This document shows, one piece after another, positions 44,501 through 53,554 of a stretch of 64,000 nucleotides of DNA. The notes beneath the pieces are model-generated. The model was not told the origin of the DNA and searched no databases. It saw nothing but the letters and a program-made list of their open reading frames with translations. Position numbers and translations under genes: made by a program. Source of the stretch: an uncultured Solobacterium sp. (GTDB lineage: Bacteria > Bacillota_I > Bacilli_A > Erysipelotrichales > Erysipelotrichaceae). Where the stretch lies: contig URYK01000010.1 of assembly GCA_900552125.1 (NCBI GenBank), positions 13,356-77,355 of the forward strand, given 5' to 3'. Positions within the stretch are counted from its first letter, which is position 1; every line of letters begins with the position of its first letter.

Positions 44501-44843
44501 GGATTATACGAAAGAAACATGGAACTTATTCAAACAAGCATATGATCATGCTAGTACTGTATATACAAATCTTAACGCAACACAGGAAATGGTTGATCAA
44601 GCTATGGAGAAATTAATAGAAACTGCTTCTAATCTAAAGAAAGAGGAAGCAGAAACGATAGATCCTAGTACTCCAGAGAAAGAAGAATCTAATAAAACAG
44701 ATACGGAAAATGAAACTACCAAAAAACCTGATAAAGTAATACCGGAGACTGGTACTCAATCCTATATAGGGATATGGTTTATATCGATTATATTAACGGG
44801 AATAGTAATTCGTGTTTGGTATCATAAAAGAAAAAGTATGTAA
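41513..44843 (+). CDS. Hexosaminidase, C-terminal part (GH20 catalytic, LamG-like, F5/8C, FIVAR, LPXTG-like)
   Basis: Second half of the GH20 beta-N-acetylhexosaminidase; the open frame extends back to GTG 41448. RGFILDVGRKTFTMDYL opens the catalytic barrel and IVHIGADEYHAS holds the catalytic Asp-Glu pair (875-876 in restored numbering). A LamG-like domain (about 1060-1240), a fourth F5/8C domain (about 1385-1515) and FIVAR-type helices follow. The end is IPETG, a hydrophobic helix and KRKS, a sortase signal. It is likely cell-wall-linked and removes terminal GlcNAc/GalNAc from host glycans such as mucin. The start as a separate protein is doubtful. Confidence 0.85.
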
Positions 44844-44848
44844 TTGAG

Positions 44849-44878
44849 AAAGGTGAGTTACTATGCTTCACCTTTTTC
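44849..44878. terminator. Terminator after the hexosaminidase
   Basis: AAAGGTGA (44849-44856) pairs TCACCTTT (44868-44875), followed by T's. Confidence 0.82.
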
Positions 44879-44936
44879 ACATTTATAAAAAAACATGATA
44901 AAATGATAATAATGATAAGCAGAAAGGAAGGTTAAG

Positions 44937-45932
44937 GTGGATAGAGAATTATATAATTTAAAGAAAGAAAATGAGCGTCTACAAAAATTACAGGAGCTGG
45001 ATTATCTGACAGGTATTTTTCATCGAGGTGCGATGGAGAAGAAAATCAACGAAGTCTTGTCAGAAAAACAATATGGAGTGTTATTTATCATTGATATTGA
45101 TAATTTTAAAGAAATCAATGAAAACTATGGGCATAGTATGGGAGATGCAGCCTTATGCAGACTAACTGAAATGCTACAGACAATTACACTTCGAAATGAT
45201 ATATTAGGAAGAGTAGGCGGAGATGAATTTGTAATATTTATGCCGATAGCACAGAATATATCTTTTGTGGAAAATCGCTGTAAACAGATGCAGAAAAGCT
45301 TAAAGAAACTACAGTTGGATGATAAATTTAAGCTTCGTATATCACTTACCATTGCAGGAAGCGTTTATGAAGATGAAGATACCTTTACCGATATGTTTGA
45401 TCGTGCCGCAAGCTCTTTATATCAGAAAAAACAAGAGAAAGAAGAAGATGATTATGGAAATTTAGAAGATAAACAGCATATTGAATTTACAGAAACAAGA
45501 GGAATTCAAATGGATATGCAAAGAATCCATGAAGAACTTCGTGAACAGGTATTATTGCCAGGAGCTTATTGTCAGAATTATGAAGTATTTAAAAGCATTT
45601 ATCGTTTCATTGAGCGACAGATGAAGCGAAATAACAGCAGTGCCTATATTATTCTGATTACCATGACAGATGATAAACAAGGCTTTCCTAAGCTGCAGAC
45701 AAGAACAGACTTGTTAAAAATCTTAATGGATGAGATTCAGCATTCCTTGCGAGCTGGAGATGTGTTTACCCAATATAGTAGCTGCCAGTTCCTTATCATG
45801 GTATCTGATGTCAATGAAGAACAGGCAAAGGTAATCGGACAGCGTATCTGTGATTCTTTTTATAAAAGACAGGAAAAAATTAAAGAGCATATCTTAGTGC
45901 ATCATTGTTATCCATTGAGTCCTGCAAAATAA
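44937..45932 (+). CDS. GGDEF diguanylate cyclase with second, degenerate GGDEF-like domain
   Basis: A 331-aa cytoplasmic protein. A short coiled coil (KKENERLQKLQELD) precedes a GGDEF domain with DIDNFKEINENYGHSMGD and an intact RVGGDEF (about residues 93-99), so c-di-GMP synthesis is plausible. After a linker comes a second domain (about 200-320), GAYCQNYEVFKSI to TQYSSCQFLIMVSD, in which the GGDEF motif is lost. The same second domain forms the C-terminus of the SARP activator at 11400 (SRLSNNQFIVLLL). GTG 44937 is preceded by GGAAGG. No transmembrane sensor is present. Confidence 0.82.
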   Translation: MDRELYNLKKENERLQKLQELDYLTGIFHRGAMEKKINEVLSEKQYGVLFIIDIDNFKEINENYGHSMGDAALCRLTEMLQTITLRNDILGRVGGDEFVIFMPIAQNISFVENRCKQMQKSLKKLQLDDKFKLRISLTIAGSVYEDEDTFTDMFDRAASSLYQKKQEKEEDDYGNLEDKQHIEFTETRGIQMDMQRIHEELREQVLLPGAYCQNYEVFKSIYRFIERQMKRNNSSAYIILITMTDDKQGFPKLQTRTDLLKILMDEIQHSLRAGDVFTQYSSCQFLIMVSDVNEEQAKVIGQRICDSFYKRQEKIKEHILVHHCYPLSPAK

Positions 45933-46005
45933 ATACTTAAAGGATTCTTCAATAATTACCATAATTTTCTATGAATAGCGGCTTGATTTCGATAGAAATT
46001 ATTAC

Positions 46006-46034
46006 TTTACCTAAGTCGATGCTCATAGTATAAT
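46006..46034 (+). promoter_or_regulatory. Promoter of the patatin-like gene
   Basis: TTTACC (46006-46011), 17 nt, perfect TATAAT (46029-46034). Confidence 0.65.
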
Positions 46035-46058
46035 AATACTACTGCGAGGTGTAGAATT

Positions 46059-46919
46059 ATGGCAGAGAAAATAGGATTAATATGTGAAGGCGGAGGAACA
46101 AAAGCTGCATATACATGCGGTGTATTGCAGTGTTTTCTAGATAATGATATTGAATTTCCATATACGGTTGGAATTAGTGCAGGGGCAGAAGTATTACTGC
46201 CATTTGTTTCTAAGCAAAAAGATCGTTTACGTGTAACTGGTGTTGATGCCGCAAGTGATAAAAATGCTATTGGTATTTCACCATTATTAAAAGAAAGAGG
46301 AGTTTTCGGTATTCGCTATGTCTGCGATTTCATTGAAAAACATGCTCCGTTGGATTATAAAACGTTTATGGAAAACCCAACAAAATTGGATATTGGTGTC
46401 TATAATATGGATACTAATGATGTTGAGTACTTTCCTAAAGAATATTTTGATCCGGATAAACAGATTCTGATTCAGGCTAGCTGCGCATTATTTCTATTGA
46501 CAAGACCATATAAGTTTAGAGGTCACACATATATGGATGCCGGTTTGGTGGATATGATTCCGATTGAACAAAGTATTCGTCAAGGAAATGAAAAACATGT
46601 GTTCATTTCTACAAAAGAAGAAAACTATGTTCGTAAACCAGCACCAAGATGGCAGTTAACTTTAGCAAGCTTATTTTACCCAGGAAATAAAATGGTTCGC
46701 GAGAATTTAAAAGTCCGCCATCTTAATTATCAGAAACAATGGCAGAAGGTAAAAGATCTGGAAAAAGAAGGAAAAGCGATTGTATTACGTCCTAGTGCTG
46801 ATTATGGAGTAACACGTTATACGCATGATAAAGAATTATTAGGTCGCTGGTATGACTTAGGATATCAGGATACATTGGATCGCTTAGATACCATCAAAGA
46901 ATTTATGGGAATAAAATAG
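46059..46919 (+). CDS. Patatin-like phospholipase
   Basis: A 286-aa serine hydrolase of the RssA/YjjU patatin group. The oxyanion-hole motif is CEGGGTKAAYTCG (residues about 8-20). The nucleophile elbow is GISAG (about 41-45, GxSxG) and the catalytic Asp is in YMDAGLVDMIPI (about 165-176, DG-type motif as DAG). Probably a cytoplasmic lipase/esterase acting on phospholipid acyl chains; the substrate is unknown. GAGGTG precedes ATG 46059. It converges on the XRE gene across a shared terminator. Confidence 0.88.
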   Translation: MAEKIGLICEGGGTKAAYTCGVLQCFLDNDIEFPYTVGISAGAEVLLPFVSKQKDRLRVTGVDAASDKNAIGISPLLKERGVFGIRYVCDFIEKHAPLDYKTFMENPTKLDIGVYNMDTNDVEYFPKEYFDPDKQILIQASCALFLLTRPYKFRGHTYMDAGLVDMIPIEQSIRQGNEKHVFISTKEENYVRKPAPRWQLTLASLFYPGNKMVRENLKVRHLNYQKQWQKVKDLEKEGKAIVLRPSADYGVTRYTHDKELLGRWYDLGYQDTLDRLDTIKEFMGIK

Positions 46920-46942
46920 CCGTATCGCGGGATACGGCTTTA
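46918..46942. terminator. Bidirectional terminator between patatin gene and XRE regulator
   Basis: AGCCGTATC (46918-46926), loop GCGG, GATACGGCT (46931-46939), with A's before and T's after. Confidence 0.85.
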
Positions 46943-47254
46943 TTTTGGATTTAATAATAAATCAATTAATATTGCAATAGTTTCTTTCTCTTTATTTGTC
47001 AATAAGTGCCATTTTCTTAATAATTCCTGTTCTTCTATATCACAATTTTGATCTTTAGAACCATCATAAAAGAATTCACTCATAGAAACATTCATAGGCT
47101 TTAAGAGTGCTTCTAATGTGGGAAAAGTAGGAAGATTGTTTTTACGGAATAAAGAATTAATTGTGCTTTGAGGGACTCCGGATTTTACAGATAATGCATA
47201 TTCTGTCAAATCATTCTGCTTCATAAGTGCTCTTAGTTTTTCTAAATAGTCCAT
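46940..47254 (-). CDS. XRE-family transcriptional regulator
   Basis: A 104-aa regulator. The HTH is TEYALSVKSGVPQSTINSLF (about residues 17-36), followed by RKNNLPTFPTLEALLKPMNVSMSEFF, typical of Cro/C1 type. The C-terminal tail is helical (EEQELLRKWHLLTNKEKETI), probably for dimerisation. GGAAG lies just before the ATG at 47254. It is transcribed away from licD; three phased AACG-N6-CGTT palindromes lie between, so autoregulation and control of licD are likely (inference). Confidence 0.88.
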   Translation of the reverse strand: MDYLEKLRALMKQNDLTEYALSVKSGVPQSTINSLFRKNNLPTFPTLEALLKPMNVSMSEFFYDGSKDQNCDIEEQELLRKWHLLTNKEKETIAILIDLLLNPK

Positions 47255-47306
47255 AGTATCTTCCTTTCGCTGATAATATTGTAATACGAAGAAATGTTAT
47301 ATTATT

Positions 47307-47360
47307 AACGAAAAGGCGTTATATATAACGAATAAGCGTTAATGGTAACGATTTGTCGTT
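47307..47360. promoter_or_regulatory. Three AACG-N6-CGTT operators at exact 20-bp spacing
   Basis: The palindromic 14-mers are at 47307-47320, 47327-47340 and 47347-47360. A weaker relative (TACG-N6-TGTT) is at 47285-47298 and a half-site GCGTT at 47391-47395. They lie between the divergent XRE and licD genes. Confidence 0.8.
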
Positions 47361-47393
47361 TTCTTACCATTTTGTGATATTTGTGAAAAAGCG

Positions 47394-47422
47394 TTGTTTT
47401 CAAAATATATATCTTCTATAAT
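47394..47422 (+). promoter_or_regulatory. Promoter of licD-like gene
   Basis: TTGTTT (47394-47399), 17 nt, TATAAT (47417-47422). The -35 overlaps the operator half-site GCGTT. Confidence 0.6.
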
Positions 47423-47440
47423 ATAGAATGGTGATTTGTA

Positions 47441-48256
47441 ATGAAAGAATACATACTAAAAACAAAAGAAGATGGTACCAAAATCACAGTACGTGATGTA
47501 CAATTAACATTGTTAGAAATGATGAAAGATATAGATGTAGTTTGTAGAAAACATGGCATTTCTTATTGGCTTACAGGTGGAAGTGCTTTAGGTGCTGTTC
47601 GCCACAAAGGATTTATTCCATGGGATGATGATGCGGACATCGGAATGATGCGCGAAGACTATGAAAAATTTCAGAAAGTCGTACATGAGTTAGGGGATCA
47701 GTATGTTATACAGAGCTTTGATACACATAAAGAGTATAATGTTCTAATACCTCCAATGAAGATACGAAAAAAAGGAACCTACTGTGAAGAAGTAAATTTT
47801 CTTTTAAAAAATAAATGTAAAGACAGTGATGGATTATTCATTGATGTATTTATTCTAGATTATGTCAGTGAAAATAAGGCTAAAGATTTTATCTGGAGAA
47901 TACGTAATGGAATTTTGATGATACTAATTGCAATATTTGAAAATCTTCATATGAATCCGTTATTACTGAAAAAGAGATTTGTGCGTAATGCGAAGAAATA
48001 TGGTCAGATTAATTCAGGTTCAAAATATATCGGTTATGATTTGACTTGGACGTTTAATTCTTTTTTTCATCCTGTCGTTTACCTCAAAGAAAGTGTTTTT
48101 CCAATACAATATGTACAATTTGAAGATACCATGCTGCCTATCCCCAAAAGGCCCAAGGATATGCTGGATGTGGAAGTTTCTGTAAATCATATGAGCTATC
48201 CGCCATTAAAGGATCAGGTACCAAAACATATTAAAGATATAGAGTTGCATTTATGA
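47441..48256 (+). CDS. LicD family phosphotransferase
   Basis: A 271-aa protein of the LicD/nucleotidyltransferase-like family that transfers phosphocholine or similar groups to surface glycans. The core is YWLTGGSALGAVRHKGFIPW (residues about 43-62), then DDDADIGMMREDYEKF with the metal-binding DxD. DGLFIDVFILDYV follows, and a hydrophobic helix sits near 157-172. GGTGAT precedes ATG 47441. The operator array upstream suggests switched expression of a surface modification. No choline kinase or cytidylyltransferase genes adjoin. Confidence 0.85.
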   Translation: MKEYILKTKEDGTKITVRDVQLTLLEMMKDIDVVCRKHGISYWLTGGSALGAVRHKGFIPWDDDADIGMMREDYEKFQKVVHELGDQYVIQSFDTHKEYNVLIPPMKIRKKGTYCEEVNFLLKNKCKDSDGLFIDVFILDYVSENKAKDFIWRIRNGILMILIAIFENLHMNPLLLKKRFVRNAKKYGQINSGSKYIGYDLTWTFNSFFHPVVYLKESVFPIQYVQFEDTMLPIPKRPKDMLDVEVSVNHMSYPPLKDQVPKHIKDIELHL

Positions 48257-48278
48257 TGTAGAAAGGGAAGGGATATCC

Positions 48279-49580
48279 ATGGCATATGTACCACGTCAAA
48301 GGAGATATAAAATTCGCTGGAAATTCGCAATCCCGCTTTTACTTCTGGTTATATTGATTATATATGCTATCGTTGGAATGTTACTTCCTGACCCAGAAGA
48401 AAAAGAGGAACAAAAGTTTACCGTATGTGGATTAAACAATGAAGATACTATTCATTTATTAAATAAGGTAGAAACAAAGAATACCTATACAGTTAAAGAT
48501 TATTTATACTATGGGGAATCATTAGGTCTTTATACTGAGACTTATGATCCTATCAATGGAGAAGATGGATTAGCTGGTAAAACGGTAGAATTGCATAACT
48601 TATGTACTGATGAAACAGTCCCAATGACTATGGATTCTACAGCGGATCAAAAAATTACTTTACAGGATTTAGAACCAGGCTTTTATGAAGTAACTGTCAT
48701 TGATAATCTTATCAGTAAACGTATTGTTTATGATAAGCCATTGACTTCTGAGCCATTTACTACCGTTCAACGCAATAATGTGGTTAATTCCGTGCAAATA
48801 TTAGCTGATAAAGATTTATTGAAGGATTATGATATATCATGGGATCAGAATTATTTATTCCTAAATATTGAGGAAACAAAACCTAGTGAAGATGATATTG
48901 ATGTTTTAATTGACCCTTATAGTCTTCATACGGATTTAACATATACTCCAGATGAAGGGAATAAAGGAAATGGTCTCACAGAGTATAAAGAAACATATCA
49001 GGCTGCTTTATGGATGAAGGATGAGCTTGAAAAGCATGGTCTTCGTGTAGAAATAACGAAATCAAGTGAGGATGAGGTTCCTCCTCCAGCTTATGGAGCA
49101 GATGGAAGACTAGCACAGGGCTATAAGAAAAATGCGCGTTATTATCTTTTCTTAAGATTTAATACGAATGTAGATGATAGCATCAAAGGTGTAGAAATCT
49201 GGCATAGTGCCTATAGCAGCGCTACTTTAGGAAAACATATCATGTATGGCTTAGAGAAAAATTTAAACATGGAAGGAAGTCCATATACAAATACAAATAA
49301 TCCAGGTGTTAACTCTAGCCCGCTGATGGAAAGCGGCTATGATTTATATGCAAATATTAGAGAGAGCGGAGGAAGAGCGACATTAGCAGGAAGAGCTACA
49401 GAAACATCACAGGTAGAAAATAAATCTTTTGCGAATGCGAATGGCATGCTTGCATTGGAAATTGATTTTGGATATGTATCTAATAAAGAAGATGCTACAT
49501 TCTGGAAGAATCATAAGGAAGAAATCGCAAGACAGGCGGCAGCTTCATTTGCGAGTGGAATTAATGTAGATAACGAATAA
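48279..49580 (+). CDS. Membrane-anchored, probably inactive Amidase_3-like protein
   Basis: A 433-aa protein. A basic N-terminus and one transmembrane helix (about 13-37) precede an extracellular region with a beta domain (GEDGLAGKTVELHNL) and a C-terminal fold like N-acetylmuramoyl-L-alanine amidase (Amidase_3). The fold is recognisable in VLIDPYSLH, TEYKETYQAALWMKDELEKHG and LALEIDFGYVSNKEDATFW. Zinc-ligand positions are altered: the DPGHGG box reads DPYSLH, and the SxHxN box reads LRFNTN with Arg for His. Catalysis is therefore doubtful; peptidoglycan binding or regulation is possible. Confidence 0.7.
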   Translation: MAYVPRQRRYKIRWKFAIPLLLLVILIIYAIVGMLLPDPEEKEEQKFTVCGLNNEDTIHLLNKVETKNTYTVKDYLYYGESLGLYTETYDPINGEDGLAGKTVELHNLCTDETVPMTMDSTADQKITLQDLEPGFYEVTVIDNLISKRIVYDKPLTSEPFTTVQRNNVVNSVQILADKDLLKDYDISWDQNYLFLNIEETKPSEDDIDVLIDPYSLHTDLTYTPDEGNKGNGLTEYKETYQAALWMKDELEKHGLRVEITKSSEDEVPPPAYGADGRLAQGYKKNARYYLFLRFNTNVDDSIKGVEIWHSAYSSATLGKHIMYGLEKNLNMEGSPYTNTNNPGVNSSPLMESGYDLYANIRESGGRATLAGRATETSQVENKSFANANGMLALEIDFGYVSNKEDATFWKNHKEEIARQAAASFASGINVDNE

Positions 49581-49601
49581 AATAGAGAGATGGTGATACT
49601 G

Positions 49602-51461
49602 ATGAAATATCAGATTCATAAAGGGAGTAAATATTTCGGTGCAACTACCGTTTTTGAGAATATACAATTTGAAATAAGAAATACAGAAAAAATCGCAATT
49701 GTAGGAAGAAATGGCTGTGGAAAAACAACTCTTTTGAAAATAATTGCGGAAACTGAACCACTAGATCGTGGAGAAATCCATAAAGAGAATCGTTTGCGTA
49801 TTGGATATCTTGCACAGACAACTTTTTCTAACGAGGATATGCTTGTTGAAGAAGAAATGGAAAGTGCTTTTGATAATATAAAAGCTTTAGGTAAACGTTT
49901 AGAAGAATTGACTGAAAAAATGTGTGAAGATCATAGTGATGAAGTATTGAATGCATATGCCAATGTACAGACTCAGTTTGAAGAATTAGGCGGCTATACT
50001 TATCGTAATGAAATGATGACGATCTTTACTAAATTTGGATTTTCAGAAAGTGATTTAAAACGTCCGATTTCTTCATTTTCTGGAGGACAAAAGACAAGAT
50101 TAGCCTTTGTTAAACTATTATTGAGTAAACCTGATGTATTATTGCTGGATGAGCCTACCAATCATCTGGATCTAGAAACAATAGAATGGCTAGAAGGTTA
50201 TATTAAACGATATCCTAAAGCTGTAGTATTAGTATCCCATGACCGTATGTTTTTAGATGATGTCGCAGATGTCATTTATGAAATTGAATATGGTGTAATG
50301 CGAAGATATCCAGGAAATTATACAAACTATGTCAATGTGAAAAAAAGTGATATTGAACAGCAGAAAAGTGCATATGCAAGACAACAGAAAGAAATACAGC
50401 GAATGGAAGAACTGATTGAGAAATTTCGCTATAAGAAAAACAAAGCTGCATTTGCACAGTCAAAAATAAAATATCTAGAAAGAATGGATCGCATTGAAGA
50501 TCCTAAAACAGATGAAAAAACCTTCCATGTACGATTTGAACCTCGTACAAAAGGTGGTAAAAGAGTACTGGAAGTAAAAGATTTATGTATTGGCTATGAT
50601 CATCCATTGTGTACAATCAACTTAGAGATCATGCAAGGGAATAAAGTCGCAATCATTGGTCCTAATGGAAAAGGGAAATCAACATTTATGAAGACATTGA
50701 TGGGACAGATTCCAGCATTGTCTGGGAGCTTCCTGTTAGGACATCAGATAGAAGTTGGATATTTTGATCAGGAACTAGCGCAGTTTGATTCTAATCAAAC
50801 AGTATTGGAAGAAGTATGGAACAGCTTTCCAGAGTTGAATCGTACACAAGTAAGATCAGCTTTAGGCTGTTTCCTATTTAGTGGTGAAGAGGTGTTTAAA
50901 ACAGTAGATTGTTTATCTGGGGGAGAAAAGGTACGTTTAAGTTTTGTGAAACTAATGCTATCTCATCCAAATTTTCTTTTAATGGACGAACCGACGAATC
51001 ACTTGGATTTAATAGGTAAAGAAGCATTAGAGGAATCTTTACAGGGATATGAAGGGACAATGTTATTTGTATCCCATGATCGTTATTTCATAAGCAAGCT
51101 GGCTACAGCAATTCTAGTAATTGATGATGGAAAGGCAACCTATTATCCATTGAACTATCAGGATTATATAAATAAAGATAAAGTGAATCCATCAGAAAGC
51201 ACGGTAAAGGAAAAGGATAAAAAAGCTGGACGTAAGCCAGAGAGAACAATTAATTATGGTAAAGAAATCAGTAAATTGGAAAAGAAAATTGCTTCTAAAG
51301 AAGAGGAATTGGAACAGTTAAGAGAATTGCGCTTTGAACCAGAGTACTATCATGATTATCAGAAAATGAAAGAATTAGATGATACCATTGACGATGTTCA
51401 TAATGAAATAGAAAATCTCATGCAGAAATGGGAAGAGTATAGTGAATTAATGGAAGCATAA
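49602..51461 (+). CDS. ABC-F family ATP-binding protein
   Basis: A 619-aa soluble protein with two ABC ATPase domains and no membrane domain. Domain 1 has Walker A GRNGCGKTTLL, signature SFSGGQKTRLA and Walker B LLLDEPTNHLDLET. Domain 2 has GPNGKGKSTFM, CLSGGEKVRLS and LLMDEPTNHLDL. The linker (about 240-310) is charged and helical, like the P-site tRNA interaction motif, and a C-terminal coiled coil (SKLEKKIASKEEELEQL) is present. ABC-F proteins act on ribosomes, some giving antibiotic resistance; the subtype is not assignable here. ATG 49602 is favoured over ATG 49590. Confidence 0.9.
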   Translation: MKYQIHKGSKYFGATTVFENIQFEIRNTEKIAIVGRNGCGKTTLLKIIAETEPLDRGEIHKENRLRIGYLAQTTFSNEDMLVEEEMESAFDNIKALGKRLEELTEKMCEDHSDEVLNAYANVQTQFEELGGYTYRNEMMTIFTKFGFSESDLKRPISSFSGGQKTRLAFVKLLLSKPDVLLLDEPTNHLDLETIEWLEGYIKRYPKAVVLVSHDRMFLDDVADVIYEIEYGVMRRYPGNYTNYVNVKKSDIEQQKSAYARQQKEIQRMEELIEKFRYKKNKAAFAQSKIKYLERMDRIEDPKTDEKTFHVRFEPRTKGGKRVLEVKDLCIGYDHPLCTINLEIMQGNKVAIIGPNGKGKSTFMKTLMGQIPALSGSFLLGHQIEVGYFDQELAQFDSNQTVLEEVWNSFPELNRTQVRSALGCFLFSGEEVFKTVDCLSGGEKVRLSFVKLMLSHPNFLLMDEPTNHLDLIGKEALEESLQGYEGTMLFVSHDRYFISKLATAILVIDDGKATYYPLNYQDYINKDKVNPSESTVKEKDKKAGRKPERTINYGKEISKLEKKIASKEEELEQLRELRFEPEYYHDYQKMKELDDTIDDVHNEIENLMQKWEEYSELMEA

Positions 51462-51467
51462 ATACAT

Positions 51468-51508
51468 AGAGATATTTGTTTGATTCGAAAAACAGATATC
51501 TCTTTTTG
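51468..51508 (+). terminator. Terminator after the ABC-F gene
   Basis: A 14-nt stem (51468-51481 with 51490-51503, one G-T pair) is followed by T5. Confidence 0.88.
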
Positions 51509-51562
51509 TATGTTCGTGTATAAAATAGATGAATCAGTACATCTTAATCACAGGTGATGCAT

Positions 51563-52963
51563 ATGCAAAAAACATTTGAAATGTTAAATCAGGAAATAAG
51601 TAAACAATTAAGAGTAGATGAGAATTTTGATATTGTCGTAAAACCATTATATATACAAGGCATTCGGATGAACTTATATTTTGTGGATGGATTTGTGAAA
51701 GATGAAATAATGGAGCGAATGATATCTTTTCTATTAGCACAAAATATCAAAGATACGATTAACACAATGGATATTCAGGGATTCTGTGATCATTGCTTAA
51801 CATATCTGGAAGTTGATGTGCAAAGTGATATAGCTAAGATGATTACTTCTATCTTGAGTGGAAGCTCTTTGCTAGTAGTAGAAGGATATAACGAAGGAAT
51901 CGTTATTGACGCTAGAACATATCCAGTAAGAAGCATGGATGAGCCAGAAGATGATCGTGTGCTTAGAGGAAGTCGTGATGGCTTTGTGGAAACCTTGATA
52001 TTTAATACAGCATTGATAAGAAGAAGAATTCGTGATCCTCGCTTACGTATGGAGTATCATAGTGTGGGAACAAAAAGCAAAACCGATCTAGTAATATGTT
52101 ATATGGAAGAAATCGCTGATGAGTCTTTAGTGAAAATGATTCAAAAGTCGATATCAGAAATACAGGTGGAAGCGTTAAGTATGGCTCAGGAAAGCTTAGC
52201 AGAAGCATTGGTACAGCACTCATGGTTCAATCCATTTCCAAAAGTCCGTTATACGGAGCGACCAGATACGGCAAGCAGTAATCTATTGGAAGGGAAAGTA
52301 ATTCTGCTGATGGATAACTCGCCAAGTGTACTAATCTTGCCAACTAGTTTCTTTGATTTTGTACAAGAAGCACAGGATTATTATCTTCCTCCTCTAATCG
52401 GAAATTATTTTCGAATAGAGAGAATCATTGTTTTTTTCCTAACGTTGTTTGTAACTCCTGTCTGGTATTATTTTAATTGTAATCCACAGCTAGCACCTGA
52501 TTGGTTAAGATTTTCATTGATATCGGATACGATGAATCTTCCTGTATTATTACAGCTATTGATTTTAGAATTTGGGATTGATGCGATAAAACTGGCATCT
52601 ATGAATACACCAAGCTCTTTGAATGGATCATTTAGTATCATAGGAGCTTTGATCCTAGGTGATTTCGCAGTACAGGCAGGCTGGTTTGCCGGAGAAATTA
52701 TATTATATATGGCATTTGTAGCATTAGCTAACTTTATTCAGCCTAGCTATGAACTAGGCTATGCGATAAAATTTATGCGTATGATGTTACTGGTGCTAGT
52801 TGGTCTTTTCCCATCTTGGGGATTATATATTGGATTAGTATTTGTATTGATTATTGTGATTCGTAATAAAACAATTACGAATACATCTTATTTTTATCCA
52901 TTAATTCCATTCTCTTATCGTGATTTAAAAAAGATCTTTGTGAGAAAAAAATTACGTTCATGA
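51563..52963 (+). CDS. spoVAF: GerA-family spore protein, SpoVAF-like
   Basis: A 466-aa protein. The N-terminal soluble domain (about 1-275) carries the family signature RVLRGSRDGFVETLIFNTA and IRRRIRDPRLRMEYHSVG. The C-terminal half has about five membrane helices (GNYFRIERIIVFFLTLFVTP onward). The pattern fits SpoVAF, a GerA A-subunit paralogue of the spore inner membrane that works with the SpoVA channel in DPA movement or germination. It is not flanked by other spoVA genes here. ATG 51563 has AGGTG 6 nt upstream. It indicates a spore-forming lineage. Confidence 0.83.
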   Translation: MQKTFEMLNQEISKQLRVDENFDIVVKPLYIQGIRMNLYFVDGFVKDEIMERMISFLLAQNIKDTINTMDIQGFCDHCLTYLEVDVQSDIAKMITSILSGSSLLVVEGYNEGIVIDARTYPVRSMDEPEDDRVLRGSRDGFVETLIFNTALIRRRIRDPRLRMEYHSVGTKSKTDLVICYMEEIADESLVKMIQKSISEIQVEALSMAQESLAEALVQHSWFNPFPKVRYTERPDTASSNLLEGKVILLMDNSPSVLILPTSFFDFVQEAQDYYLPPLIGNYFRIERIIVFFLTLFVTPVWYYFNCNPQLAPDWLRFSLISDTMNLPVLLQLLILEFGIDAIKLASMNTPSSLNGSFSIIGALILGDFAVQAGWFAGEIILYMAFVALANFIQPSYELGYAIKFMRMMLLVLVGLFPSWGLYIGLVFVLIIVIRNKTITNTSYFYPLIPFSYRDLKKIFVRKKLRS

Positions 52964-53025
52964 TGATTTAAGGCTTGTATGTATTTTAAAATATGTTACC
53001 ATTAGCATGGAAGAGGCGAATGGTA

Positions 53026-53379
53026 ATGGATATGAAAAAAATAATTGAAAATGCATATAAAGCACATATTATGGAATTATTATTGATGCCGGCATTACTG
53101 TACACTTATGATTTAGGTAGTTTTGCCTATTGGGTAGTTCTAATTTTATTTGATCAATATATTTTAAGACATGAAAATATATTGGAAATGCTGATGGTCT
53201 TTCAGGAAGAATCATGTAAGCAGGAAATAAAAAAAATAGTGATATTAGAAATTTGTATGTTGGTTTGTCTAGTAATTACTTTTTTAAAAAACTGGCGAGT
53301 GGGTGTCATTTATGTGATTAATGATTTAATTTTAATGATTGCGGAAGCTGCTAGTTATGGAAAACAAAAGAAAAACTAA
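53026..53379 (+). CDS. Small membrane protein of unknown function
   Basis: A protein of about 117 aa. A short N-terminal amphipathic stretch (MDMKKIIENAYKAHI) precedes three to four hydrophobic helices (LLLMPALLYTYDLGSFAYWV; IVILEICMLVCLVITFL; VIYVINDLILMIAEA). No family is recognised. It lies 62 nt downstream of the SpoVAF-like gene and in the same direction, so a sporulation link is possible but unproven. ATG 53020 or 53032 could also be used; AGAGG is 9 nt before 53026. Confidence 0.5.
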   Translation: MDMKKIIENAYKAHIMELLLMPALLYTYDLGSFAYWVVLILFDQYILRHENILEMLMVFQEESCKQEIKKIVILEICMLVCLVITFLKNWRVGVIYVINDLILMIAEAASYGKQKKN

Positions 53380-53392
53380 TGGAAGAAGATGA

Positions 53393-53423
53393 ATATAAGG
53401 ACAATTGTTCTTATATTTTTTTT
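53393..53423 (+). terminator. Terminator before the opp operon
   Basis: ATATAAGG (53393-53400) pairs TTCTTATAT (53408-53416) around ACAATTG, followed by T9. Confidence 0.75.
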
Positions 53424-53518
53424 GTTGGAAAACATTGTTGTTTGATAGTGTACATGATTTGTGAACAAATTGTCACATGTGTATGAAAATAGTTGCACTT
53501 ATAAATAAGTTGTCATTA

Positions 53519-53554
53519 GTTTTCATAAAACAAATGAATAATTTTCATGAAAAT
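53519..53554 (+). promoter_or_regulatory. Two TTTTCAT-centred palindromes upstream of oppA
   Basis: GTTTTCATAAAAC (53519-53531) and the perfect 14-nt palindrome ATTTTCATGAAAAT (53541-53554) lie about 70-100 nt before a TATAAT at 53623. They loosely resemble CodY boxes (AATTTTCWGAAAATT), but with an extra central base. Confidence 0.4.
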
